A stretch of 64,000 bases of DNA from an uncultured Christensenellaceae bacterium. GTDB taxonomy: Bacteria > Bacillota > Clostridia > Christensenellales > Borkfalkiaceae. Below are positions 1-8,600 of the stretch, one piece after another. Made by a program: the position numbers and the translations under genes. Every line of letters begins with the position of its first letter. Position 1 is the first letter of the stretch. Below the pieces are notes generated by a model. That model was not told where the DNA came from and did not search any database. It saw only the letters and a program-made list of their open reading frames with translations. Where the stretch lies: contig CAJULO010000001.1 in assembly GCA_910586945.1 (NCBI GenBank), forward strand, positions 1 to 64,000, given 5' to 3'.

Positions 1-700
1 GGTAGTAGTATACTCTTTTTAGTGTAGCTTCGTCATCAATAATAACAACTCCAATTGAGAAAGTAATTGTCAATTTTAGATTTAATAAAAAGAGGCAAGC
101 ACTTATTTTAATCAATGAATGGGTACAAACAGAAGATAGCCATTTGTGCATTATTATTACCATATCAGTGGAGCGACGAGTAAGAGATAACATTAACAGT
201 AGAGAGAGATAACAAGATAGGAGCAAGCACGACACATAAATTAGCAGAGAACATCTTAGCTAAATTAAACAAACTAGTGCCAGCAAGAGAGATAGTCAAC
301 TTTATTTATCCACTAGGGATACTCCTAGATTTTGGTAAGGACTTTGATTCCAATGTAAAATGGAATTTTTAAAGAGAGGAAGAGAATAGAAAATTATTTT
401 ACCTATGCAAGTGTAAGTAAACAAGTGGGAGATAAAGGAGGAGAAGAAGAGCATAGATTCACGGTGGAAGAGCTGCAGAACATAGACATACACAGGAGGA
501 GCATAACCACGGGATACCAGAGAATAGAAAGTATGGAGGAAATGATTCAGGGAATTGGGACTAGAGCAGTTGGGACAATGGAGACAGAGGGGGAAGAAAT
601 AATCAAACTTTGTATAGTGATAGTCGAAGACCAGCAATATATAGTACAGGCGAAAATAAACCACATAATAATAGCTACCGTATCTTATGTAGCAAAATAA
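1..700 (+). pseudogene. decayed, frameshifted coding remnant of unknown family
   Basis: Three successive open stretches lie on the plus strand in three different frames: 9-209 (67 codons, then TAA), 184-369 (then TAA) and 359-697 (then TAA). Each overlaps the next by 10-26 nt, and the last ends right before a strong terminator. That is the pattern of one gene broken by two +1 shifts, and no start codon with a good ribosome binding site is visible. The last segment uses CAG, CTG, GAG and AGG more than the host genes do. In an alternative frame the 3' end reads as a Gly/Asn/Trp-rich tail (GGNDSGNWD then a stop). Pieces such as KLAENI and HRFTVEE followed by a Gly/Asn tail faintly recall single-stranded DNA-binding proteins, but the match is weak. 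I do not assign a function. Confidence 0.35.
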
Positions 701-740
701 AAGAGAGAGTAGCAAATACTACTCTCTCTTTTATTTTGCT
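691..740. terminator. bidirectional terminator, 22-bp perfect inverted repeat
   Basis: Arms 691-712 and 719-740 are exact reverse complements around a 6-nt loop (CAAATA). A/T runs flank the GA/TC-rich stem on both sides, so it can terminate the plus-strand remnant and the minus-strand lipoprotein gene whose stop codon it touches. Confidence 0.85.
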
Positions 741-1389
741 ATTTTATTACGGGTAAATAAAAATATTTGTAAGTGGCTCCTAAATATTTATTGTCTTTCT
801 TTATAGTGCTTGCATAAAAATTACTAAATTCTGTAAGTCCTTGAGAAAAGATTGGAGAAATTTGCGTAAGCATTTGTATTTTTTGCTCTTCTGTAAGTGT
901 TGGTGTTGTAGTAAAAGTAGCAATATCTGTTAACTTAGTGGTTGTATTCATATCTACATATTTTGTTGCTGGTAAAATGATATGATAATTAGTAAATTCT
1001 GATTCAAATTCAAATTTATGGGTAACAGTTATTAAATACTGAGCTTTCGAGTAGTCTGAGATTCTAGGAAGTATTAATTGAAATCCACCAATCGCCCTAT
1101 TAATAGTAAATAGGGCTAAGGTACCTCCTCGCATATAGACTAAGGCAATATAATTTGGTGCGGTATTATTACCAATTATGTAATAAGGATAATTACCTTC
1201 TGTATCTGATTGGCTATTTGATTTAACATAATTGACTAAATTTTCATATACATTAGAATCTGGAATGCTATCAGTAGTAGAGTTTGTATTATTATTTTCA
1301 TTTTTACAAGCAACAAAGAATAAGGAGGAAAAAAGTAAACAAAGTAAAATACATGGAAGAAAAATAAACTTATGTAATTTTTTGTACAT
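739..1389 (-). CDS. predicted lipoprotein, paralogue of the upstream neighbour
   Basis: 216 residues. The N-terminus is a lipoprotein signal: basic MYKKLHK, a hydrophobic segment (about residues 8-27) and a lipobox-like FVAC with the acylated Cys at 28. A Lys/Asn/Thr/Ser linker follows, so the mature protein should be tethered to the outer face of the membrane. It shares its architecture with the product of 1497-2144: signal sequence, Cys28, a middle beta-rich region and a C-terminal YFYLP motif. No catalytic motif or known domain is recognisable. A ribosome site (AGGAGA) precedes the ATG at 1389. The gene has its own promoter and ends in a bidirectional terminator, so it is monocistronic. 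Lipoprotein nature is well supported; the function is unknown. Confidence 0.75.
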   Translation of the reverse strand: MYKKLHKFIFLPCILLCLLFSSLFFVACKNENNNTNSTTDSIPDSNVYENLVNYVKSNSQSDTEGNYPYYIIGNNTAPNYIALVYMRGGTLALFTINRAIGGFQLILPRISDYSKAQYLITVTHKFEFESEFTNYHIILPATKYVDMNTTTKLTDIATFTTTPTLTEEQKIQMLTQISPIFSQGLTEFSNFYASTIKKDNKYLGATYKYFYLPVIK

Positions 1390-1430
1390 CGTAAAATCTC
1401 CTATAATAGTTTTTTTTATTTAATATAGTA

Positions 1431-1459
1431 TAAATATACTATATTTACCATTTTGTCAA
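1431..1459 (-). promoter_or_regulatory. promoter of lipoprotein gene 739-1389
   Basis: On the minus strand a perfect -35 TTGACA (plus-strand 1454-1459) is followed by an AT-rich -10 candidate, TATTTA at 17 bp or TATATT at 15 bp. The surrounding roughly 40 bp (1426-1467) is nearly the same as the sequence upstream of the second lipoprotein gene (2170-2212). Confidence 0.6.
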
Positions 1460-1496
1460 GCTTGCAAATAATAATTATAAGAAGTTTTAAATTTTT

Positions 1497-2144
1497 CTAG
1501 AAATTTATATTTTCTACGACAATTATAGGCAAATAAAAATATCTTAAAACTGCATCTTTATATTTTTGATCACCAGATTTAACAACATTGAAGTAAAATT
1601 GGTTAAATTCTTGTATAATTGTGTTTAATTCTTTACTTAAAAAAGAACGAAATTGTTGTTTTTGTAAATCTGTTATATCTTGTGATTGTTCATTCATTTT
1701 TTTTAAACTAAAATCAGGCAATGAAGTTGTATGATATATACTAATAAAAGGAGTTGTAGGTAGTGAAAAAGTAGTTTGTAAGTTTAATGTTGGACTTTTC
1801 GCTTCGACTGTATAAAATGTGTTTTTAGAATAGTCATGCAAAGGAGGAATAGTTAAAACATATTCTTGGAAAATTGTACTATTACCAACTAAAATTAGGT
1901 TATTGGTAGAAGTATCATAACTAACAACGCGACCAGCACTAGAAAGTTCACTTTCTGGCGTAAATAAATATATATATTCTCCCTTCTCTGGTAGAGCGTT
2001 TACTTTTAAATAGTCAATAATATCATTAAAAACATTAAGTTTTGCTTCATTTTTATTTTTACAACTAATAAAAAGGAAAGATGAGAAGAATAATAAAACT
2101 AAAATAAATGGAATAAAAATAACTTTATATAATTTTTTATGCAT
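1497..2144 (-). CDS. predicted lipoprotein, paralogue of the downstream neighbour
   Basis: 215 residues from the ATG at 2144. A longer reading from 2186 adds 14 residues but lacks a ribosome site, whereas AGAGGT lies 8 nt before 2144 and that start aligns with the paralogue (MHKKLYK against MYKKLHK). The signal segment spans about residues 8-27 and ends in FISC with Cys28, so a lipid-anchored extracytoplasmic protein is predicted. The C-terminal YFYLP motif is shared with the product of 739-1389; the rest has diverged. The two genes probably arose by tandem duplication that included the promoter. No enzymatic motif is seen and the function is unknown. Confidence 0.75.
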   Translation of the reverse strand: MHKKLYKVIFIPFILVLLFFSSFLFISCKNKNEAKLNVFNDIIDYLKVNALPEKGEYIYLFTPESELSSAGRVVSYDTSTNNLILVGNSTIFQEYVLTIPPLHDYSKNTFYTVEAKSPTLNLQTTFSLPTTPFISIYHTTSLPDFSLKKMNEQSQDITDLQKQQFRSFLSKELNTIIQEFNQFYFNVVKSGDQKYKDAVLRYFYLPIIVVENINF

Positions 2145-2174
2145 TTGAGACCTCTTATATAATTTATTATAGTA

Positions 2175-2204
2175 TAAATATACCATAATTTACCATTTTG
2201 TCAA
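2175..2204 (-). promoter_or_regulatory. promoter of lipoprotein gene 1497-2144
   Basis: The minus strand carries -35 TTGACA (2199-2204) with a TATATT or TATTTA -10 at 16-18 bp. It sits in the block shared with the other lipoprotein promoter (ATTTACCATTTTGTCAAGCT is identical in both). Confidence 0.6.
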
Positions 2205-2216
2205 GCTTGAAAATAA

Positions 2217-2254
2217 AATAAAAGAGAAGTAGCATTTGCTACTTCTCTTTTATT
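2217..2254. terminator. bidirectional terminator, 18-bp inverted repeat
   Basis: Arms 2217-2234 and 2237-2254 are exact reverse complements with A/T-rich outer ends. It resembles the 691-740 hairpin in sequence style (AAAAGAGA ... TCTCTTTT). Confidence 0.75.
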
Positions 2255-2471
2255 AAATAGTAAAACTAAATTGACAGTATGCTTTTAAATAATTTATATA
2301 TTATGTGTAATAAGTACTAAAGATATAAATGGACTTTATCAACAAACATAGAAAAAGCTTTTGAAAGAAAAAATAGTTGACAATATATGTAAATATTGTA
2401 CTTTAATTAGAATATATATATACTTTATTTTTATCAAAAGAAATAAAAAATAAAAAATATTATTATTGTGA

Positions 2472-2615
2472 TGCAAAGATTTAGCGAAATGTATAGCCAA
2501 GAAATATAAATCTGAGAATAAAAACGAAGAAAGTTCTCCTTTAAAGTTACAAAAGAGTCTATTTAAGACTCTTTTTATTTTGTTAAGTGTAATAAAATGC
2601 ATTAAAGATAAATAG
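2472..2615 (+). pseudogene. fragment of a Panacea (DUF4065) family gene
   Basis: An open stretch of 47 codons ends in TAG at 2613-2615 but is closed 5' by an in-frame TGA directly before it and has no start codon. The translation contains DLAKCIAKKYKS and then SPLKLQKSLF. The Panacea/DUF4065 N-terminus typically reads D-x-A-K-Y-I, then S-P-L-K-L-Q-K-L-L-Y-F, so order and spacing fit. The conserved LLYF has become SLFK, and everything after about 30 residues is missing. Known members include antitoxins of toxin-antitoxin pairs and phage- or plasmid-associated proteins. No toxin partner is seen here. I read this as a dead remnant; the family assignment rests on one short motif. Confidence 0.4.
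2550..2577 (+). terminator. hairpin followed by T-rich tract inside the DUF4065 remnant
   Basis: AAAGAGTC and GACTCTTT pair around a 7-nt A/T loop and are followed by T-rich sequence, which looks like an intrinsic terminator on the plus strand. It lies within the pseudogene reading frame, which fits loss of function. Confidence 0.5.
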
Positions 2616-2708
2616 AATACTCAAAACCATAAGGGAGATAAAAGAAAGTATAATGTGGTTCTACTGTTGGTAAAGTTACTTCACAAAGTTATACAAAATA
2701 CGAAAACT

Positions 2709-2744
2709 AAAACCACCGACCAAAATTTTTTGGTCGGTGGTTTT
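2709..2744. terminator. terminator ahead of the restriction-modification operon
   Basis: 17-bp arms (2709-2725, 2728-2744) pair exactly with a G/C-rich core (CCACCGACC) and A/T ends. It insulates hsdM from anything upstream. No gene of convincing length lies between it and the DUF4065 remnant, so what it originally terminated is unclear. Confidence 0.8.
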
Positions 2745-2833
2745 ATATTTATTTAATTTCAATACCAAATATATAAAAGGTATAGCTATACGAGCAATTT
2801 TTAGTATAAAATCGTGCAAAATTTAAAGTTTTA

Positions 2834-2842
2834 TGTTATAAT
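2834..2842 (+). promoter_or_regulatory. extended -10 promoter for hsdMSR
   Basis: TATAAT at 2837-2842 is preceded by TG at 2834-2835, an extended -10; the -35 region (around 2814) is weak. It lies 35 nt before the hsdM start and has the longer in-frame 5' extension of hsdM around it, which supports the start at 2877. Confidence 0.55.
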
Positions 2843-2876
2843 ACATCAGAAAAGTAAGCAAATAAAAGAGGTAACA

Positions 2877-4442
2877 ATGGTTGACAATAAAAAAGAACAA
2901 GAAAGAGAGGAGTTGCATAAAACAATTTGGGGCATTGCGGACGAGCTACGCGGGAGTGTAGACGGATGGGATTTTAAGCAATATGTTTTGGGAATGATGT
3001 TTTATCGCTATATATCAGAAAATATTACAAATTACATCAATAAATTGCAGTGGGAGTATGACAATACTGAGTTCCATTATGCACAGCTTGCGGATGAAGA
3101 GGCGGAGCAGAGTAGGCAAGCCATGATTGATGAAAAAGGTTTTTTTATATTGCCCAGTCAACTTTTTTGCAATGTGTTGAAAAATGCTAATAAGAATGAA
3201 AATTTGAATGAAACACTTGAACAAGTTTTTACAGCAATAGAAGATTCTGCACGGGGGACAGATAAAGAAGATAATTTTAAAGGATTGTTTGCGGATATTG
3301 ATATCAATAGTAATAAATTAGGAGCAACAGTAAGTAAGCGTAATGAAAAATTAGCAAAACTTTTGCAAGGCATAGGGGATATGAAGCTAGGTAACTATCA
3401 AGAGAATAGTATTGATGCTTTTGGCGATGCCTATGAATATTTAATGGGTATGTATGCAAGTAATGCGGGTAAATCTGGCGGAGAATATTTTACACCGCAA
3501 GAAGTATCAGAATTATTGGCAAAATTAACTTTAGTAGGGAAAACAGAAGTCAATAAGGTGTATGACCCAGCATGTGGTTCAGGTTCATTGTTGTTAAAAT
3601 TTGCAAAAGTGTTGGGAAAAAATAAAATTCGCAATGGATTTTATGGGCAAGAGATAAATATAACAACGTACAATTTATGTAGAATCAATATGTTTTTGCA
3701 TGATATAGGATACGATAATTTTAGCATAGCATGTGAAGATACTTTAAGATATCCACAGCATTGGGATGACGAACCTTTTGAAGCAATTGTAAGTAATCCG
3801 CCATATTCTAGAAAATGGGCAGGAAAGAGTAATTCATTGTTGATAAATGACCAGCGTTTTGCACCAGCAGGAATATTAGCACCGCAAAATTACGCAGATA
3901 TGGCTTTTATAATGCATTCGTTACACTGGTTGGCGACAAATGGAGTTGCAGCAATTGTATGTTTCCCAGGAATATTTTATAGAAGTGGTGCAGAGCAAAA
4001 AATCCGTCAATATTTGGTGGATAATAATTTTATAGATGCAATTATACAACTGCCTATCAACTTATTTTTTGGTACAAGTATAGCAACATGTATAATGGTA
4101 CTGAAAAAATCTAAGATGGAAAATAATATTCTTTTTATTGATGCGTCTAATGAATATATAAAAGTGACAAATAAAAATAAACTATCAGCAAAAAATATTG
4201 AAAATATTTTGCATATTTTCATAGAGAGAAAAGATATACAACATATTGCAAAAGTGGTAAAGAATGAAGATATTGGGAAAGAACAGAATTATAATTTGTC
4301 AGTATCTACCTATATAGAAAAGGAAGATACAAGAGAAAAAATTGATATTGCAGTATTGCATAGAGAGATTGCAGAAATTGTTGCGAAAGAAGAAAAGTTG
4401 CGGCATGCAATTGATGAGATTATTGCAATGCTAGGGGAATAA
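2877..4442 (+). CDS. hsdM: type I restriction-modification system, DNA methyltransferase subunit
   Basis: 521 residues. The N-terminal helical HsdM domain is followed by an N6-adenine methyltransferase fold with the SAM-binding motif DPACGSGSLL (about residue 230) and the catalytic NPPY (about residue 307). HsdM methylates adenine within the bipartite site chosen by HsdS and forms M2S and R2M2S complexes. I chose the ATG at 2877 because AGAGGT lies 7 nt upstream and the reading from 2814 would run through the promoter -10. The stop is one base before hsdS, so the two are translationally coupled. Length and motifs are normal and the gene appears intact. Confidence 0.95.
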   Translation: MVDNKKEQEREELHKTIWGIADELRGSVDGWDFKQYVLGMMFYRYISENITNYINKLQWEYDNTEFHYAQLADEEAEQSRQAMIDEKGFFILPSQLFCNVLKNANKNENLNETLEQVFTAIEDSARGTDKEDNFKGLFADIDINSNKLGATVSKRNEKLAKLLQGIGDMKLGNYQENSIDAFGDAYEYLMGMYASNAGKSGGEYFTPQEVSELLAKLTLVGKTEVNKVYDPACGSGSLLLKFAKVLGKNKIRNGFYGQEINITTYNLCRINMFLHDIGYDNFSIACEDTLRYPQHWDDEPFEAIVSNPPYSRKWAGKSNSLLINDQRFAPAGILAPQNYADMAFIMHSLHWLATNGVAAIVCFPGIFYRSGAEQKIRQYLVDNNFIDAIIQLPINLFFGTSIATCIMVLKKSKMENNILFIDASNEYIKVTNKNKLSAKNIENILHIFIERKDIQHIAKVVKNEDIGKEQNYNLSVSTYIEKEDTREKIDIAVLHREIAEIVAKEEKLRHAIDEIIAMLGE

Positions 4443-4443
4443 A

Positions 4444-5658
4444 ATGAACAAAATTGAAGAGATGATAAAAAAGCTTTGTCCAAATGGTGTAGAATATAAG
4501 GAGCTTAGCAAAATTGGTGAGTTTTATAGTGGACTATCAGGTAAAAGAAAAGAAAATTTTGTAAATGGTAATCAAAAATTTATTAGTTATATAAATGTTT
4601 TTAAAAATAAAGCGGTAAATTTTGATAAATTGGATACAGTTCAAGTTGCAAGTAATGAAAAGCAAAATACTGTGCAGTATGGAGATATATTATTTACAGG
4701 TTCATCAGAAAATTTAGAAGAATGCGGTATAACATCAGTTGTAACAAAAGTAATACAGGAAAATATATATCTAAATAGTTTCTGTTTTGGGTACAGATTG
4801 CATGAAAATATTTTATTGCCTAATTTTTGTAAATTTTTATTTAGAAGTTATGAAATCCGTAAAAAAATTATAAAGTGTGCAAATGGTGTAACTCGTTATA
4901 ATATATCAAAAGAGAAATTAAAAAAAATTAAAATCCCCGTACCGCCTATAGCGGTGCAGCAAGAAATTGTAAAAGTGCTTGATACTTTCTCAGAACTAAC
5001 AGCAGAACTAACAGCAGAACTTGCAGCAGAACTTGCAGCAAGAAAAAAACAGTATGCATACTATAAACATAAACTTCTTTCTTTCGAAAACTTGATAGAT
5101 TTAAGTCCAAATGGTGTAGAATATAAGGAGCTTAGCGAACTTTGTGATATAATGGATAGTTATAGAAAGCCAATAACAAAAGAAAAGAGAATTTCTGGAA
5201 TATATCCATATTATGGAGCAAATGGTATTCAAGATTATATAGATAGTTATATTTTTGATGGTACTTATATTTTAATGGGTGAAGATGGAAGTGTAATCAA
5301 TAAAGATAATACTCCAGTGCTAAATTGGGCAACAGGTAAAATATGGGTAAATAATCATGCACATGTACTAAAAGAAAAATCTGATATGCTTTTGCGGTTT
5401 TTATATTATTATTTACAAACTATTGATATAAGTGCAATAGTGAGAGGAACACCGCCAAAAATAACACAACAAGATTTAAAAATTCTAAAAATCCCCGTAC
5501 CCCCTTTAGAAGTACAAGAATATATAGTCAATATTTTAGATAAATTTGACAGCCTAGTAAATGATATCATGGTAGGTCTACCAGCAGAAATTGCAGCACG
5601 ACAAAAACAATACGCCTATTATAGAGATAAACTTTTAACCTTTGCAAGTTTAAAATAA
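4444..5658 (+). CDS. hsdS: type I restriction-modification system, specificity subunit
   Basis: 404 residues with the two-half architecture of HsdS: target recognition domain 1 (about residues 12-165), a central conserved helix, target recognition domain 2 (about 220-345) and a C-terminal conserved helix. Both conserved regions contain IPVPP, then Q-Q-E-I-V/Q-E-Y-I-V, then RKKQYAYY or RQKQYAYY. The halves also start alike (PNGVEYKELS), encoded by an exact 32-bp direct repeat. The central helix contains ELTAELTAELAAELAA from four 12-bp repeats. HsdS sets the DNA sequence recognised by the enzyme, each recognition domain reading one half-site. The reading frame is intact. It sits between hsdM (1-nt gap) and hsdR (13-nt gap). 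Confidence 0.93.
   Translation: MNKIEEMIKKLCPNGVEYKELSKIGEFYSGLSGKRKENFVNGNQKFISYINVFKNKAVNFDKLDTVQVASNEKQNTVQYGDILFTGSSENLEECGITSVVTKVIQENIYLNSFCFGYRLHENILLPNFCKFLFRSYEIRKKIIKCANGVTRYNISKEKLKKIKIPVPPIAVQQEIVKVLDTFSELTAELTAELAAELAARKKQYAYYKHKLLSFENLIDLSPNGVEYKELSELCDIMDSYRKPITKEKRISGIYPYYGANGIQDYIDSYIFDGTYILMGEDGSVINKDNTPVLNWATGKIWVNNHAHVLKEKSDMLLRFLYYYLQTIDISAIVRGTPPKITQQDLKILKIPVPPLEVQEYIVNILDKFDSLVNDIMVGLPAEIAARQKQYAYYRDKLLTFASLK
4478..4509 (+). repeat. 32-bp direct repeat, copy 1 (start of HsdS half 1)
   Basis: Identical to 5105-5136. It encodes most of PNGVEYKELS at the start of each HsdS half. Exact DNA identity in otherwise diverged halves would allow recombination that exchanges or deletes the first recognition domain. 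Confidence 0.9.
4993..5040 (+). repeat. four 12-bp tandem repeats in hsdS (TAEL type)
   Basis: Units 4993-5004 and 5005-5016 are GAACTAACAGCA; 5017-5028 and 5029-5040 are GAACTTGCAGCA. Each codes four residues (ELTA or ELAA) in the helix that spaces the two recognition domains. In EcoR124I versus EcoR124/3I, gain of one such unit changes the spacer length of the recognition site. Confidence 0.92.
5105..5136 (+). repeat. 32-bp direct repeat, copy 2 (start of HsdS half 2)
   Basis: Identical to 4478-4509; see copy 1. The distance between copies is 627 bp, a multiple of three, so recombination between them keeps the frame. Confidence 0.9.
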
Positions 5659-5671
5659 AGGAGAGAAAAAA

Positions 5672-8600
5672 ATGACTTCTTATAACATTATTGCAGAATC
5701 AGATGAAAGCACCGTTGTAGCAAAATATATACCAGAGCCAAGACAAGCTAAGGCATATCAAACAGAGAAAGAGCTTGAAAAGGAATTTATTGAGCGTCTA
5801 CAACGACAAGGCTACGCGTATTTACCTATTCATAACGAAAAAGATTTACTTTTAAACTTGCGTTGTAAGTTAGAAGAACTCAATAACTATCAATTTTCTG
5901 ATATAGAATGGATGCAATTTTTAAATACTGTTATTATCGGCAAAAATGCAGGTATAGTGGAAAAAACGAGAATGCTACAAGAGACTGATTGTCACATTCA
6001 ACTTTTACACTGTGACAATGGTACAACCAAAAACATTAAATTGATTGATAAAAAAAATATACATAATAATAAACTACAAGTTATCAATCAATATACTGCA
6101 AACTCTGGAATGCATAAAAATAGATATGATGTAACTATTTTAGTGAATGGTTTTCCACTCGTGCATATTGAATTAAAACGCAGAGGGGTTGCTATTCGTG
6201 AAGCATTTAACCAAATCAACCGCTATCAACGCGAAAGTTTTTGGTCTACTTCCGGACTTTTTCAATATGTACAAATATTTGTAATATCCAATGGAACAAA
6301 TACAAAATATTATTCTAATACCACACGCAACAACCATATCAAAGAATTTGCAAAAAATCAGGCAAAAAGACAGAGTAAATCAAGCAACAGTTTTGAATTT
6401 ACTTCTTATTGGACGGATGCTACAAATGCAAGACTTGCTGACCTTGTCGATTTTACAAAAACTTTTTTCAGCAAACATACTCTTTTAAATATTTTAACAA
6501 AATACTGTGTCTTTACAGCAGAAAACAAATTATTAGTTATGCGTCCATATCAAATTGTTGCCGCTGAACGCATTATCAATAAAATTAAAATGGCTCAAAA
6601 TTACAAATATTACGGCACAAAGAAGGCGAACGGCTTTATATGGCACACTACTGGTAGCGGTAAAACTTTGACCTCTTTTAAAACTGCGCAACTGGCAACA
6701 AAATTAGACGGAATTGATAAAGTTCTATTTGTTGTAGATAGAAAGGATTTAGACTATCAAACAATGAAAGAATATGATAGATTTGAAAAAGGTGCAGCAA
6801 ATGGAAATAGTTCTACAAAAATCTTAAAAAAGCAACTAGAAGATAGCAACGCTAAAATTATTGTAACCACAATACAAAAATTGAGTTTCTTCATTAAAAA
6901 ATATAAAGAGCATATAGTCTATAACCAACAGATTGTTATTATTTTTGATGAATGTCATCGTACACAATTTGGAAATATGCATAAAGCCATTATAGATAGC
7001 TTTAAAAATTACTATCTATTTGGTTTTACAGGTACACCTATTCTTACGCAAAATGCAGTCAAAAATAAATATGGTATACCCATTACGACTGAACAAGTTT
7101 TTTGTGAACAATTACATATGTATACCATTATTGATGCAATCAAAGATGAAAATGTACTCCCTTTTAAAATTGACTATCTCAATACAATGTTCAATGACCC
7201 CAATATAGAAGATAAAGAAGTGAGTGATATTGAGAGAGAAAGTGCTTTTTTAGCGCCTGAAAGAATTCAAAAAATTACAAAATATATTTTAGATAATTTC
7301 AATCAAAAGACTTATAGAAATGAAAAAAATTATAGTTTTCATGCTACCGCAAATATAGATAGGGTGGTAAGTAGTCGACATAAAGCAGCGGAAGTAAAAC
7401 AGGAAGTGCAGCTTAACGGATTCAACTCTATATTATGTGTTTCCTCTATCGATGCTGCGATAGCTTATTATAATGCTTTTAAAAGAGAAATGGAGGAAAA
7501 TCCGCATAAAAAGTTGAAGATTGCTACAATTTTCAGTTATGCTGTAAACGAAGAGGATGACGAGGGCAGTCTAGATGGGGAAAATAATGAAGATGTACAA
7601 AACCTTGCAGATACAGCAAAGGAATTTTTAGAAGGTGCAATTCAAGATTACAATGCAATCTTTCAAACAAATTATGATACATCTAGCGAGAAATTCCAAA
7701 ACTATTATAAAGATGTATCTTTGCGTATGAAGAATAGGCAGCTGGATATGTTGATTGTTGTAAATATGTTTTTAACTGGATTTGATGCAACAACACTCAA
7801 TACGCTATGGGTGGATAAAAACTTAAAATATCATGGATTGCTACAAGCATTTTCAAGAACAAATAGAATTTTAAATGCAGTAAAAACTTATGGGAATATC
7901 GTCTGTTTTAGAAAATTAAAAGATAGAACAGATGAAGCTTTAGCAATGTTTAGTGATAAAAATGCAAAAAATATCTGTATAATGCGTTCCTATAACGACT
8001 ATTATTCTGGCTATAAAGATAATAATGGTCTGCATGTTGGCGGGTATAAAAAATTGATTGCAAGATTGCAAAAAGAGTATCCATTAAACGCAGAAATTGT
8101 AGGAGAAAAAGCTGAAAAAGTTTTTATCAATCTTTTTGGTTCTATTTTAAAGATGTATAACCTATTGTCTACTTTTGGCGACTTTACTGCTACTGCAAAA
8201 ATATTGTCAGAAAGAGATTTACAAGATTATCTAGGCCGATACAATGATTTATATGAGAGCTATAAGCGTCGCCGTGAGAGCAGTGAAAAAGAAGATATAT
8301 CCGATGATATTATTTTTGAAATAGAGCTTGTAAAACAAATAGAAGTAAATATAGATTATATTTTGTCATTGATTGACAAATATCGGGATTCTCATGGTGA
8401 AGATGAGGGGTTACGCAGTTTAATTATAAAGACAGTGGAATCAAGTTTAGAATTGAGAAGTAAAAAGAAGTTAATTGAAAATTTTATTGCAGGCATCAAT
8501 GAGGTTGATGATGTGATTTTAAAATGGCGTGTATTTGTTAGAGAAGAAAGAGAGAAAGACCTAAAAAAACTGATACAAGAAGAAAATTTGAAGGAAAAAG

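Noticed and set aside
425..700. Plus-strand 91-codon frame starting at GTG as a stand-alone gene
   Set aside because: The frame is open 22 codons further upstream and follows two other open frames; no ribosome site supports 425. It is treated as the last part of a broken gene.
302..715. Minus-strand 137-codon open frame rich in Tyr, Leu and Phe
   Set aside because: It is antisense to a purine-rich plus-strand remnant, has no ribosome site or known motif, and starts inside a terminator arm.
2339..2602. Minus-strand 87-codon open frame
   Set aside because: Low-complexity hydrophobic translation antisense to the DUF4065 remnant and a hairpin; no ribosome site.
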